Shown here: in pieces, positions 34,451 through 46,790 of the stretch
Layout: the number at the start of each line of letters is the position of its first letter
How positions within the stretch are numbered: the stretch's first letter is position 1
From: Phocoena phocoena
Taxonomy: Eukaryota > Chordata > Mammalia > Artiodactyla > Phocoenidae
Reading direction: 5' to 3'
Length of the DNA stretch: 64,000 bases
NCBI RefSeq assembly: GCF_963924675.1
Contig: NC_089232.1
Span: 47,160,522 to 47,224,521, forward strand
Notes under the pieces: generated by a model
Told to the model about the DNA's origin: nothing
Databases searched by the model: none
The model's input: only the letters and a program-made list of their open reading frames with translations
Position numbers and translations under genes: made by a program

Positions 34451-34780
34451 GAAGAAAGAACTCTTCACCTACTCCATGTATGTTCATATAAGCAAAAAAA
34501 CTTTCAGAACAAAATTTCTTCCTGAAATGTCTCAGAAAGTGCATGTTAGTATTCTTCTTTCACTAAGGGAGCTATTTATTCACTAGATCTGTTTTATCGA
34601 GTCTTTTCTTAATTATTGTGCTTTATTTTAATTTTCCTTTCCTGTTCAAGGGCTATTTGCATATCTATTACAGTGTGTGGTATGATTGTGAGGCAGAAGT
34701 ATGAAGACAGTTGAATGTAATCACTGATAAAGACACTGTCACAAAGTTTCAATTTCATGTTAATTTACAAAAAATTATCC
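34450..34780. other. Single-copy stretch, no gene seen
   Basis: No recognised feature between the old L1 and the MIR. Confidence 0.4.
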
Positions 34781-34784
34781 ATGA

Positions 34785-34985
34785 AGCCAGGCAGACTTGG
34801 GTTTGAATCATGTCTCTGGTGCTTGTTAATCTCCATCATGTAGTCTAGTCTGTCATTTCACTGAACTTCCTTCTTTAGTGTTATTTGTAAAATTTCTATA
34901 ATAATGTCTCTTTCCCTTCCCTCTTCCTTCTCTGTGAGGGTTAGGTAAGTAATATACCTAACACAGTTCCTTGCCCAGATCATAT
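34785..34985 (+). mobile_element. MIR SINE
   Basis: 'GGCAGACTTGGGTTTGAATCATGTC' matches the MIR tRNA-derived head with its B-box. The later 'GTGAGGGTTAGGTAAGTAATATACC' and 'AACACAGTTCCTTGCCCAGA' match the 3' half. Confidence 0.8.
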
Positions 34986-35793
34986 ATGTACACTTAAGTA
35001 CATCTGTTGATATTAGCTATTACTATTATAATAATACATCCCTGTGCATCTTAAATGCAACATGTAATTTTAAACATAAAATATAATACATTTTATTAAA
35101 TTATAAATTTAGTATCAACCTGCAACTTAGAAGGGGAAAAAAGTATATTTAAATAGATTTTCAAAAGCATGAGCTCAGATAGTAAAACTGTTCCAGGGTT
35201 TTCCATATTTTGGATCACTGAAAATAGCCCTTTTAAGATGTTTTAGTCAATGCAGGGTGATGTGATTCTAAGTTGTCAAGGAGATGAACAAAATAACCTA
35301 AAAGACCTTTCCATCTTTAAAACCTCTATGACCTTCAGTTACAAAAAGTTTTTTCTTTTTTTTTTTTAATGCTATTTCCAGTTATCAGATTTCAATGAGA
35401 ATTGTTAGCTTTAGATTTCTATAGCTTATCTATTTAATCTTAGGTCTAATACACTATTTAAATATCAATTACTCAATGTTATTTTACAGAGGAGTTGATT
35501 TGCCACTCACTTCCAAATGAATGCAAAATCTGAGAAGGAAAATAAACTGATTACCATTAAAAATAAATCTCCAAGTTGCTTCATGTTAATGGTATACCTG
35601 TGGGTTCAGGTGAACATTCAGTTTCCTCCAGTGTGTACACGAGAACAGGCTGTGTGCCCTTTTTCCAGGTATTTAATACCACCCTTGTCTATCATCATCA
35701 AGTTTTTGGTAACGTCCTACAAGAATGAGCTTTTAAGTTAATGTTATACAAAGTTTCACTACCTCCTATATTTCCAAGGCTTACTATCTATAA
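34986..35793. other. Single-copy stretch, no gene seen
   Basis: AT-rich, with a T-run at 35357-35370. The frame at 35517-35741 lacks any recognisable domain. Confidence 0.4.
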
Positions 35794-36419
35794 CAGGGCC
35801 CCCTAACCCCCAGGCCATAGACTGGGACCGGTCTGTGACCTGTTAGGAATCGGGCTGCACATTAGGAGGTGAGTAGTGGGCGAGCAAGTGAAGCTTCATC
35901 TGTATTTACAGTATCTGCCCACTGCTCGCATTACTGCCTGAGCTCCGCCTCCTGTCAGATCAGCGGTGGCATTAGATTCTCATAGGAGCATAAACCCTAC
36001 TGTGAACTGCGCATGCGAGGGATCTAGGTTGCGTGCTCCTTATGAGAATCTAATGCCTGATGATCTGAGGTGGAGCTGAGGCAATGATGCTAGCGATGGG
36101 GAGTGGCTGCAAGTACAAATTATCATTAGCAGAGAGGTTTGACTGCACAGAGATCATAATAAATCAATTGCTTGTAGACTCATACCAAAACCCTATCCGT
36201 GAGTGGCAACTGAAAACAAGCTCAGGTTTCCCACTGATTCTGCATTATGGTGAGTTGTTTAATTATTTCATTATATATTACAATGTAATAATAATAGAAA
36301 TAAACTACACAATAAATGTAATGCACCTGAATCATCCCAAAACCTCCCCCCCTGCTCCGGTCCGTGGAAAAATTGTCTTCCAGGAAACCAGTCCCCGGTG
36401 CCAAAAAGGGTGGGGACTG
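35794..36419 (+). mobile_element. hAT-superfamily nonautonomous DNA transposon with a central palindrome
   Basis: Begins CAGGGCCCCCTAACCCCCAGG and ends, read on the minus strand, CAGTCCCCACCCTTTTTGGC: inverted ends of the hAT 'CAGNGG' kind. Next to the right end is the family's 'GGAAAAATTGTCTTCCAGGA' text. The interior has a long inverted repeat centred near 36008. ATTAGATTCTCATAGGAGC at about 35972 matches, in reverse complement, GCTCCTTATGAGAATCTAAT at about 36037, and the flanking GAGCTCCGCCTCC and GGTGGAGCTGAG also pair. The outside 8-bp duplication has decayed. There is no transposase. The frame at 36084-36443 is incidental. Confidence 0.8.
35938..36080. repeat. Imperfect palindrome inside the hAT-like element
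   Basis: Arms of roughly 60 bases (35938-36000 and 36018-36080) with a short centre around ACTGCGCATGCGAG. Both arms contain AGATTCTCATA or its complement. The hairpin is an intrinsic part of this element family rather than a later rearrangement, as far as I can judge. Confidence 0.8.
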
Positions 36420-36534
36420 CTCATCATCTTGATACAGAAATAATCAACTAAGAAATGTATGAAGTGCCAACTAGATTAGCATTTTCTGATTCTATAATAC
36501 ATCAAAAAACAAACATTTTCTAGGTTTCCCACTC

Positions 36535-36665
36535 TTAACCCCTCTAACAATCCTGTAAGGTGGTTATTTCTGTTTCCATTCCAAGGTGAGTAAAACATAG
36601 AGAAAATTCACACATTCTGTTTGTGTGAAGTTGGAAGTATTAGTGGGGAATTGAAGAGTTGAGGG
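36535..36665 (-). mobile_element. MIR SINE fragment (reverse orientation)
   Basis: 'CTCTAACAATCCTGTAAGGTGGTTA' then 'CCATTCCAAGGTGAGTAAAACATAGAGA' follow the MIR reverse complement core. Confidence 0.6.
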
Positions 36666-36954
36666 AATTTTATTTTTATATAATACGAGCATGAGTAAGC
36701 CATTTCTCCTGCTTAACTAACTCTTTGGGCTAGCTGTTAAGAGTTTTGTTCAGGTTCTATATTCCTTTTATGATGCTTAAAATAGCTTTTGGATGGAATA
36801 AAACTTAGTATAATTTTTATAAAAGAATCTAAAGCATTCTTTACACTTTGAAGATAAGCTGGATCTTATTGGTACAATAGCACTCCCACATTGTATGGTC
36901 AGGGAGGAAGATATTTTCCTCTCCCCTTCTAAGTTCTTCTGTCTGGTCTAAGAA

Positions 36955-37450
36955 TCAAATTGACATGAGACAGATTAACAGGAGAAAATCAAACAAAGTT
37001 TAATAACATGTACACATGAGAGAGACTTTAAAAAACTGAGTAACTCACCAAAATGTTTGAAACCCTCACCTTTAATGCCATCTTCAGCTAAAGACAAAGG
37101 AGGATGTTGTGGGTAGTATTTTGGGACTTCAAAGGGGAGGAAGGCAATTCACATGGAGATGGAAAAGCAAATGTTTGGTAAGCAAGTGTTTGCTGGGCCT
37201 TGCAAAGACAATGGAAGCACAGTGGACTCTGTATCTCTAGGCCTGGCCAAGACTCCCCCACCAAACTAGCTCATATTCTTCGCAGACAACTCTGGTTACA
37301 GCTCTATTCTATTCTACAGACTTTTAGCTAAATTCTTTAACTATCTAAGGGGGAGTAAAAAGAAAGACTTCCCGAGTCTTGTTTCTTAAAAATAATCAGC
37401 CTATATTAATCCTCATACACATTTTGGGGTGATAAATATTGCTCCCTCCA
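36955..37450. mobile_element. Candidate LTR-like interspersed repeat, family not assigned
   Basis: The segment 'GACAGATTAACAGGAGAAAATC', 'TTTAATAACATGTACACATGAGAGAG' and 'TAATGCCATCTTCAGCTAAAGAC' reads like a dispersed mammalian repeat, and its composition differs from its neighbours. I recognise the wording but cannot name the family, orientation or ends. Confidence 0.35.
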
Positions 37451-38366
37451 GTATAGTTCAGGAAAAAGAAAAAATTCAAATTATATATAATTCTATAATA
37501 GATTGATCAATATATACTAGCTATACTATATATATGTATAGATACAGTATCTATTGATCTATAGATAAATCAGTAGATAGACAAAGCAATTGATAAAGTA
37601 TCTAGTATTATACAATACTAGAAACCTAATCTGACCATAGATAGTCACGTTTCCTTGAAAAACATCCTTGCAGTCTTCTCCCTATTTAAATTCTTATACC
37701 TATCAATAATTTGTGTAAAATTATTCATTAAGACTTCCCAACAGATACTCCCTTGAAAAACCACATTCCCAAGGCAGCATTTTTTTAAAAGCCACCTTTA
37801 AGGTTTTGTATTTACAAGGATTTTATAATTATTTAGTAATTAGCTTGTTAAATGTTTCTGTGAAGGAAAACCTTATCAAGGTCCTGACATTGAACAATGG
37901 GAAAAGACTAGGTAAATTCTCTAGGTTTCTCACACTCTAATTCATTTTCTTAAATAATTCTCTTAAACTGCTATTAAGTAATGCATAGTACTATACTATT
38001 CATGAATCCATTCACCTAATTTTAACAATGTTTGAAGACCAAAGTGTGTTTAAAATCCTATTATTTTGAATTCAACTCAAAACTTTCTATAAAACCAATT
38101 TCTTAAATTGCCCAAGCAGGATCCAATCCAGATTTAGGAACCTCTAAGTTTATATAATTTGAGAGACCTTCTTTAAGAAAATAAAATACAAATTTAGACA
38201 CAAAAGTGCATATTAATTTAGTAATAAAATGTTAATAACATATTACAAATTATAAAATGTCAAGTACTACCTCACAAGACCAAAAAACATTTTAAAAAAT
38301 ATAAAGTTTATATTAATTATATCCGTGACAATTCTATAATCTATTTTCCCACTATTTTTGGCTGCA
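37451..38366. other. Very AT-rich single-copy stretch
   Basis: Includes a degenerate TATA/ATAGAT low-complexity tract at about 37490-37610. No gene or named repeat. Confidence 0.45.
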
Positions 38367-38380
38367 TGCTCTTTGTTCTT
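38367..38380. repeat. Target site duplication of the 38.4-kb SINE
   Basis: TGCTCTTTGTTCTT occurs exactly at both ends (second copy 38728-38741), proving the insertion and its limits. Confidence 0.95.
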
Positions 38381-38727
38381 TTTTTAAAATTTTATTTATC
38401 TATTTTTGGTTGAGTTGGGTCTTCACTGCTGCGCTCGGGCTTTCTCTAGTTGCGGACAGCAGGGGCTACTCTTTCGCTGTCGTGTGCGGGCTTCTCATTG
38501 CAGTGGCTTATCTTTCTGCAGAGTACGGGCTCTAGGCTTGTGGACTTCAGTAGTTGTGGCATGTGGGCTCAGTAGTTGTGGCTCGCAGGCTGTAGAGCAC
38601 AGGCTCAGAGGTGTGGTGCACAGGCTTAGTTGCTCTGTAGCATGTGGAATCTTCCTGGACCAGGGCTTGAACCCATGTCCCCTGCATTGGCAGGCGGATT
38701 CCTAACCACTGTGCAACCAGGGAAGTC
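38381..38727 (-). mobile_element. tRNA-derived SINE, long CHR-2-like subtype, reverse orientation
   Basis: On the minus strand it starts near 38727 as AGACTTCCCTGGTTGCACAG, has the tRNA-like head, then a longer body than the other SINEs here, and ends in an A-rich tail (AAAATTTTAAAAAAAG on that strand). A perfect 14-bp target duplication, TGCTCTTTGTTCTT, lies at 38367-38380 and 38728-38741. The ~347-bp length separates it from the ~210-bp subtype at 33.4, 53.1 and 54.7 kb. The plus-strand frame at 38406-38705 is the SINE read backwards. Confidence 0.95.
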
Positions 38728-39032
38728 TGCTCTTTGTTCTTATATGATAATTTTAATATATTATTTTATATAACAAATAGAAATATCCTTTATCTGGCAT
38801 TGTTGATCAAAAAAGGTTTTCTATTTTTTACAGTTTGGAAAAGTTTCTTCCAACTTCATAGCACATTATTTGTAAAATCATAAATTTTTAGGATTTCTGT
38901 TAAATTTGGAAATGGCTATCAATTTTATTTTTTATATGAACTGTTAAGATTCATGCACATACTCTTTGCATTACCTAAAGGTTTGTGCTCTACAAAAAGG
39001 AATTCTAATATATATATTATTATGCATGATAT

Positions 39033-39498
39033 CTGCAGTGGGTTAAATTATGTTCCCCCCAAAATATGTTCAAGTCCTAATCCCCAATACCTGTGAATAT
39101 GATCTTATTTGAAAATAGGGTCTTTGCAGATTTAATCAAGTCAAGATGAGGTCATACTGGGTTAGGGTGGGCCCTAAAACCAGTGCCTAGTACCTTTATG
39201 AGAGAAAGGATAAGAAGAGTTGGATACAGAGGCACAGAGGGGACAGGTTCAGTGGGAAGACGGTCATGTGAAGCAGAGGCAGAGATTGGAATGATGCAAC
39301 TAAACTCAAGGAATGCCAATGGAAACTAAGAGGAGGCAAGAAAGGATTCTTCCCTAGAGCTTTCAGATGGAGCATGGTACCACCAAAACATTGATTTTGG
39401 ATGCCTAGCCTCCAGAACCAGAAAAAAATAAATTTCTGTTATTTTAAGCTACCAGTTTGTGGTAATTTATTATGGCAGCCCTAAGAAACTAATATAAA
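39033..39498 (+). mobile_element. MLT1-type MaLR LTR
   Basis: A nearly complete solitary LTR of the endogenous-retrovirus-like MaLR group, with the family words in order. It has 'AAATATGTTCAAGTCCTAATCC', 'GAAAATAGGGTCTTTGCAG', 'GATGAGGTCATACTGGGTTAGG', 'GCCTCCAGAACCAG' and the terminal 'GCAGCCCTAAGAAACTAATA'. The AATAAA signal lies near 39429. It is noncoding with no internal viral sequence next to it. Confidence 0.9.
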
Positions 39499-39529
39499 TA
39501 ACCATCAAAAAAGGGTTTTAATACCAGCT

Positions 39530-40023
39530 GCGCTAGTTTTGAAATTTGCCTACAAATTCTTTGATAGTCTTCACATTCAAGATATGATGCCTACTTCCCT
39601 TTTCCTTGAGTGTGGGCCAGATTTAGTGACTCACTTCTAATGCTGAGAATAAAGCAAAAGTATCATTGTGAGACTTTGGAGACAGGGTTATAAAAGGTAC
39701 TGCGACTTCCTCCTTGCTCTCTCAGATCACTTGCTCTGGAGTACACTAGCTGCTGGTCATAAGGACATTCAGGAAGCCCTGTGGAGAGGACCACATAATG
39801 AGAATCCAAAGCCTCCTGTCAACAGCCATGTAACTGAACCATTTTGGAAGAGGCTCCTCCAGCCCCAGTCAAGTCTTCACTGAAAACTCACAAGAGACAG
39901 AGCTAGAGTATACAACTAAACTTCCTGGACCACAGACCCTCACAGTCTATATGAGAAAATAAGTGCTTGTTGTTTTATGCTACTAAGTTTGGGATAACTT
40001 ATTACACAGGAATAGATAACTAA
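39530..40023 (+). mobile_element. Second MLT1-type MaLR LTR (more diverged subfamily)
   Basis: The end is diagnostic: 'TTGTTGTTTTATGCTACTAAGTTTGGG' followed by 'TTACACAGGAATAGATAACTAATA'. The middle fits the longer MLT1 subfamilies. It is in the same orientation as the LTR 30 bases upstream but differs clearly in sequence, so the two are independent insertions or an old composite rather than paired LTRs of one provirus. The frame at 39668-39883 has no meaning as a gene. Confidence 0.75.
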
Positions 40024-41190
40024 TATTCCAAGTGTATTCCTTTCAAGGAAAAAAAATTTTTCTACCCTTAATGAAAATTTAATACACTTCAATTTTATAA
40101 ATCTGATGATTAGAAGGTCTTCCACAGACTTGTTTCTGGCTCCATATATTCTGCATTTTGTTGTTTTTCCGCTTCCCACAAGTTTCCAGCCCTGGGTGCT
40201 AGAGGTCACATATCAACTCTGGTCAGAACATTCTTGTCATGATAGGAATATTCCTGGAGGTTCTTGATACAACGAGATGGCTAGCAATTACCTAGATATG
40301 TGGCAGAGTGCAAACCACATAACTAGATCTTTCTAAACCCAATCGAAAAGGTATTCCCAACTCAATTACCCCTTAGTCAAATCTATAAAACACCTGATAC
40401 TACTCCACTGCTACCCTATATGAAATAATAAGAGAGTGGTAGAGAGGAAATAAAAGTGAAATAACCCATAGTAGTCTCAATTTAATATGGTTAAATATCT
40501 TATATCACAAATTTTACAAAAACATGTGACTATATGAACAAATTATTAAGCTGCCCCCTAGAACTGAGAATGAGGGCCTTTGAGAGAAGCACCCTAATAC
40601 TTCACTTTCATTAGCTTCACTGTATACCTCTTGGCCCAAGACATTTAAAAAGCCATATATTTTAATCTGTATGTATTAAACCCAAAGGTGCTATTTTATT
40701 CATAGGTTAAGTTTCTAAGCCTAATGAAGATCAATATGATGCTATTTTAATAAGTGTGTGAAAATGAAAACACCAGACTTAACTAAGATGCTAAATGAAC
40801 ATTAAATGATATTCTAAATACGTTGCAACAAGCTCTGATTCTTATAAAAATAACTATTGCAGAAATGAGCATGCCAACTATTTGTTAAGACTCATTTGCT
40901 TTTCATTGTTTTCTGCTGAATGATGAAATGTAGACAAGAGGAAGTGCCATCTGCTACTTATTTTTAAGAAATGATAAAGAGTTGCCCATTACCCCCTTTT
41001 CATACTGCTGTCTCAGCATTAAAATGTGTATGACTCTAGATTTTCATAGTAAGGAAAAAGAGTGTTTAGGATAAAAGAGGGAATTAAGTTGTCTTTTTTC
41101 TCTTCTGTTTGACAGTACAAAAATATACAAATATATATCTAATAATCAAGACAAACACTAATATTTAAGATAATATAATAAAGTAGTTGG
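40024..41190. other. Single-copy stretch, no gene seen
   Basis: No repeat or coding feature that I recognise. Confidence 0.4.
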
Positions 41191-43420
41191 CGAGTTTCCA
41201 TTTTCACTTATGAAGTGCTTGAAAGTTGTCATACCCATTCAAACAATAAGAAAAAACTAAATGTAAAATCAACAACTCTTCTCAGATGGACTACAGAATT
41301 GAGGTCACAGGACCAACCATCACCTCAAGCACTGGAGAGTGAGGTAAATACAGAGAATCACAATTTACTAGGAGCAGAGGCCATTGGTAGGAACAATAAA
41401 ATGGTAACTGATGAGTTTCTGGAGGTTGAGTGTAAATTCGCTTGATAGGTAATATCTAGGGGCCCAGCCTTGGGGGTGGATTAACATTTTGGTGAATTTT
41501 ATTTCCAGGAGGCCCACCAGGTTCTCATGGCAAATATAGAAAAATCTCCACATGCTTTGGATAGAGGGAGGGGAAAAGAGCCATTCTGAAATACAACCAT
41601 GGAAATTGTAGTTATTTTGAAATACACCCAGAGAATTCTGTGGCTGGGCCTGCCCTCAAGGGAAAATACTTTGATCTAGGGGAAGAGCAATTAGACAGCT
41701 CAAAACCCCTCTGTTCTTTCTGTCTCATACAGGGGTAAAAAAAAAAAAGGGCTAAGAAACTTTTGAAGGTCACACCCCAGGAACTCTATTTCATTTAAAA
41801 AAGAGAGGTTTAATCATACATTTACAAAGTGTTTCTCATCCCCAATACCATACCACCACTTCAACAGGACTACAGAATAATAATATGAATTACAGCTAAG
41901 TGAGCTGCAAGTTACAAATTCTGTATGAGAAGGAGTTTTGGGGGAAATCCAAGGAAAACAGGAGGGACAAAACAAAACATTAGAAATTGAAGGCTCTGAT
42001 ACTGACAGCCACAGCAAACATTAATCACAAGCTAACTCCTAGCTAATTAAAAATAAAACCACACATGAAAGGCCTTTTTAACTTAAGTTCCTATTACAAT
42101 GATCATGTCCAGCTTTCAACAAAATTTAAAGGTTTTCTAAAAGGCAGGAAAACACATGGTATGAAGACATAAAGCAAATATCAGAACTAGACTCATATAT
42201 GATAGAGATTTTGTGATTCTCAGGCAGGGAATTTTAAATCACTATAATTAATATGCTATGGGTGCTGATGAAAAATATGCTTAATATGCAAGAACAGATG
42301 GGGTATATAAGTAGAGAGATAAAAACTAACAAATAATCAAAAGAAAATGCTAGAAATCAAGAACATTGTAACAGAAATGAAGAATGTCTTCAATAGGCTC
42401 AAGAGTAGACTGCACACAAACGAGGAAAGAATAAATGAATTCGAACATATGTCAATAGAAATGTCCCAAACTGAAATGTGAAAAAAAAAAAAGAATTAAA
42501 ACAAAACAGAATATCCATGAACTGTGGGGCAACTACAAATGGTGTAACATATACATAACAGGAATACCAGAAGGAGAAGAAAGAAAGAAGCAGAAGAAAT
42601 ATTTGAAGTAATAGCTAAAATTTTCAAAAATTAATGATAGATGCCAAACTACAAATGCAGGAAGCTCAGAGAAAACTAAGCAAGATAAACACCAAAAAAT
42701 CTACACATTGGCATATCGTATTAAAAATGCATAAAATAACAGACAAAGAGATCTTGACAGAGGCTACAGAATAATACCTGACCTATAAAGGAGAAAAGGT
42801 AAAAATTAGATAGAACTTTTCTTTAAAAATCATGCAAGAAAGTAGAGAATAAAGTATTTAAAGTGTTGAAAAAGAAAACACACAAGCACCAAGCTAGAAT
42901 TCATTATCCAGCAAATTATCCTTCACAAGTGAAGGAGAAATACAGACTTTCTCACAAGAAAAACAGAAACAAAAACTGAGGGATTTTGTTGCCAGTAAAC
43001 CTGACATGGAAGAAATGTTAAAAGAAGTTCTTTGGAGAAGGAAAATGATACAGGTCAGAAACTTAGAACTACATAAGAAAGGAAGAGTGTTAGAGAATGA
43101 ACACAATGAAGCTAAAGTAAAATCTTTTACTTAGTTGATCTAATAGAAAATGTTTGTTCAAAATATTAATAGCAACAATTTATTGGGTGATTAGCTTATG
43201 GATAAGTGAACGACAACGTTATAAGAGACAGACAGAGGAACTGGGAACATTGTGTTATAAGGTAGCTATACTACCTCTGATATGGTGGACTGTTATTTGA
43301 TAGTGAACACAGATTACACAAAAATGTATACTGCAAACTCCAGGTCAAATAGTAAAAATAAATAAGTATAACAGATATGCTGAGAGAAGAGAGAAAACAG
43401 AATCACATAAAATGCTTAAT
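41190..43420 (+). mobile_element. Old L1M/HAL1-like element with 5'UTR and ORF1 region
   Basis: The 5' part (41190-42080) carries old L1M 5'UTR wording, including 'GGGGCCCAGCCTTGGGGG' and 'TATTTCCAGGAGGCCCACCAGG'. From about 42080, 'CACACATGAAAGGCCTTTTTAAC' leads into a decayed ORF1 region ('AACAGAAATGAAGAATG', 'TAACAGGAATACCAGAAGGAGA'), with its 3' part near 42890-43040. No ORF2 text follows, as expected of a HAL1 (an L1 with ORF1 only) or of an L1 that lost its 3' half. Frames are broken throughout, so no product is expected. It is unusual here in keeping the 5' rather than the 3' part of an L1. Confidence 0.65.
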
Positions 43421-46400
43421 AAAAAAGACCTCTGCCCCTTGAAAAATGTAAATTTATAAAGATTCAGATGGCAACAGTGCAAACTTCCAAGCTTTGTCCA
43501 ATGTAAATGAGATTATAATTGAGTAAAAGACAGTTTTTACAAAGTCTTTATAATTTAATTCTTTGTAGTCATTTCCATTAGGATCATTTCCACTTTCTAG
43601 TGGTAATGACCTTGGTTCAGAAAAAAATAAGAAAAGATGTCTTCTAGTTCTTAACCCAACCATAATATTGATTCATAGTTTTCTGTGAACCCAAATCTAT
43701 TCCCAGGTGGAGAAGGTCATGGATATCATCTTTCCAGGTATGATGTTAGTTTCTGGATTATATGCAATAGACCATATATAGATCTATTTCTTTTTCTAAA
43801 TTATAGATCAATTAAGATATTTTATATAAAATGGGGCAGAAATAATGGTCTACTCTACAGAACTTGAGTGACTGAGGAGGTATAATTGGAGTAGGGATCC
43901 AAAAGTAAGAGAGGACAATCATTTATAGGTATGGGATATGGAGCACTCCAGGCAGCAAGAATTGCCAGTTGGTCAGAATACACTGAATTGTGTATTCTTG
44001 TCTGAACTGAAGGAAGATGAATATGATCATAAAGGAGAAGCATCCCACAGCTCTAGTACACGGCTTCCTTTCATATTAGTAGTGATTATTTGCATTTACC
44101 TTCTAAGAATCAATCTTTGATTGGACTTTCTGAAAACTCTGAAAGGAGAAATCTATGATTGATAGAAAATATTAACAGTTTTATGTAAGTTTAAAGTGAT
44201 ACAGTGATAGAGTATTTTAGTTTCTGAGGGGCACAAAGATAAAAATGAAAGCTGGAGAGTAGTTTGATAGATACTCAATGGTTATAGAAGATTTTAACAT
44301 GACAATTTTTAATCAAAATAAGCAGGAGTTTTTCACTCAAGCAAGATGGACTTTGAGTGTATTGAAGATATTGTTTGCATATATTTGAGTAACGTACTAT
44401 GTGGAATAAATTTTCATCTGCTTTTGGAAGTTGAAATGTAAATCTGTTTTGAAAATACTTTTTAACAATTAGGGATATGTAAATTGTTAACAGCAAAATC
44501 TCTTCACATATAAAAGATTTACCAAGTCAAATAGGGCATTAAAATAGTGAAAGAAAGATTTGAAAGTTATATGATTAAATTCCTTAGATGCTCGAAAATG
44601 TAAGAATTATTTCAAATTATTATAAGTTTAAATTTTTATTTTCTAAGTTTTGTTCGTTATTTTTTTTCCCAAAGAGAGTGGGAAAAGGGTTTGTGTGATG
44701 ATTTAGGAAAAAAAGGTATATGGTATATGATTTGGTTGTACTAAAACAGTTCTGATTTCAGCCTTTTCTTATAACTATTATATCTTTATACCTCTTCAGC
44801 CAATTTAATGAAAAGCAGCTTTCTTCTTCACTGAGAGAGAAGTAACAAAATTATTCATAACTCTGAACTCTAAGAAGATCTTTCTTTTGAAAAACAAACA
44901 TGGCTTTGGCAGCATCTTCCAGGGATAGGAAGGCAGGGACTGAGGACGCATTAAGTCCGGTTTTTCAGTTGAGGTAGAGAGAGAAGACAGTGGTTATAAC
45001 CAGAGACTCCAGAGTGGGCTGCAGTTACTTCCAGAACTGTCACTGTTAACCCAAACTGGGCTCATGACAGTCATTGAATTGGATTCCTTAATAACAAAAT
45101 AATAATACAGTTAATAAAACCAAAAAACAGAAGAAACACAGACATATACAAACACATACAAAAGTCTCTCCATTTCTCAGTCTGGAGTTCCCTAATCCAA
45201 AAACTAGGTTACATGGGAAAAACTGTCCCATAAAAAGGGAATACCTAATGATACTCTTTATGGTTTAAAACTTCTGTTCAAAACCTTCAAGGTGCAATCC
45301 TTTGACTTTAGACCTGAGCATAAGGAAAATGTATATTAAGAAGAAATTAGAAAGAACTATGGCAATTAGAAACTGATTAGCTAACAGTGAATCCCAGGCT
45401 ATAATGCTTCTAACTAAATACAGATTTTAAGTTCAGCTATGGGCATGCTGTCAGCACCACTATTGTGGTTTCCATTTAAACTCCACTTTTCCAACAACCA
45501 GCTGATTCCCTACACATTCCATTCCAGTAAACACAAGTTTGACTGTAATTCTTAGCATTGCATTCAGTCACCACATACAATGAATTTCCATGGTACAGTA
45601 TTATGGTCAAATAGAGTGACTGGATGGAGTTTCAAGTTCATGATTATTTTATTACTGCTATTTAGACATTTGCAAGACAAAATCACAGGGAGGGTAATCT
45701 AATCACATATTTAAAAGTTCCTGCTAGAGGGTTACTGTTGAAGAAGGGGTTGGATGTTTTCTTAGACAGAATTAGCAGCAATCTGCAGTGTCATAAGCAC
45801 TATTTGCTTTGTCCTCAGCATTACATTGCTATCTACTTTAGTTTGAATATAGCTCAACCTCATTAATTGTTTCTTGACAATATAATCTGCCTCAAAATGT
45901 TTCATTTAGCTATAAACTGTATTTACTAGCCATTTCCATACGAAAAACTCTCTCTACCTCAACTTCACCATCTACATTAATTCATCAAGTATACATTGAG
46001 CATTTATGTTCCACTTATAATATCACAAGCACTAAGCAAACCACATTTTCAATGAACAGTCCAAACAAGAAATATTAAGTTCATTTGGCACTGCATTTCT
46101 TTTTTCTTGTACATAAAACAGGCACTTTGAAAACTGAGCTGAAATTGAATTACTTTATTGCTACACCCAATTCTCTGAAAGACTAGCCAAACAAGACCCC
46201 AAATCTGTATAAAACAATTTAATATCTCAGGAAATTTTCATATTAATTGTAAATCACATTTATTAAATCTTATAAGCAGAGGAGTTTAAGGCTGTTAAAT
46301 AAGCTCCTCAATTGAAGTGTTTTCCAAACTCTGTCTGTATTTTTCATACAACATTAAACGATCATTGACCTTTACCTGAGGAAACAACTTAATTCTTCAC

Positions 46401-46790
46401 AGAAAAGTGAAGACACATTAACTTACTGGCTTAATTTCTGCTGGTGCAACCACTGTGTGTATAACAGGAATACATCAAGCAAAAAACAGTAAAAGGAAGC
46501 TATAAGTTGAGATAAGCAGAACCCAATAATTTTGTATAAATTAAGGGTAACTGGATTTCCCCTAATAAAAAAGATTGATATTCTCTATTAAAAATGTTAA
46601 TGAATAAAGATTCAAACAAAGTGTTGATACTACTTTTTTCTAACTGTACTTATCTGCCGAATTTAGTGACTTTTCCTAGTATAATGTTACAATCAATTTA
46701 AAATTATTGATATGTTTAAATATGTTAACATTGTATTAATTGGCCTAAAATGACTATCTTAATTAATTCAAAAATTTCAAAAAATACTGA
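43421..46790. other. Single-copy AT-rich stretch, 3.4 kb
   Basis: No gene, RNA gene or named repeat of useful length. An L2-like 'TTCATCAAGTATACATTGAGC' lies near 45980. Short frames at 43454-43663, 43685-43867, 43855-44043, 43938-44120 and 44275-44496 overlap on opposite strands and look random. Confidence 0.45.

Noticed and set aside
38406..38705. A 99-codon plus-strand frame with Cys- and Arg-rich text
   Set aside because: It lies entirely inside the reverse-oriented SINE defined by a perfect 14-bp target duplication.
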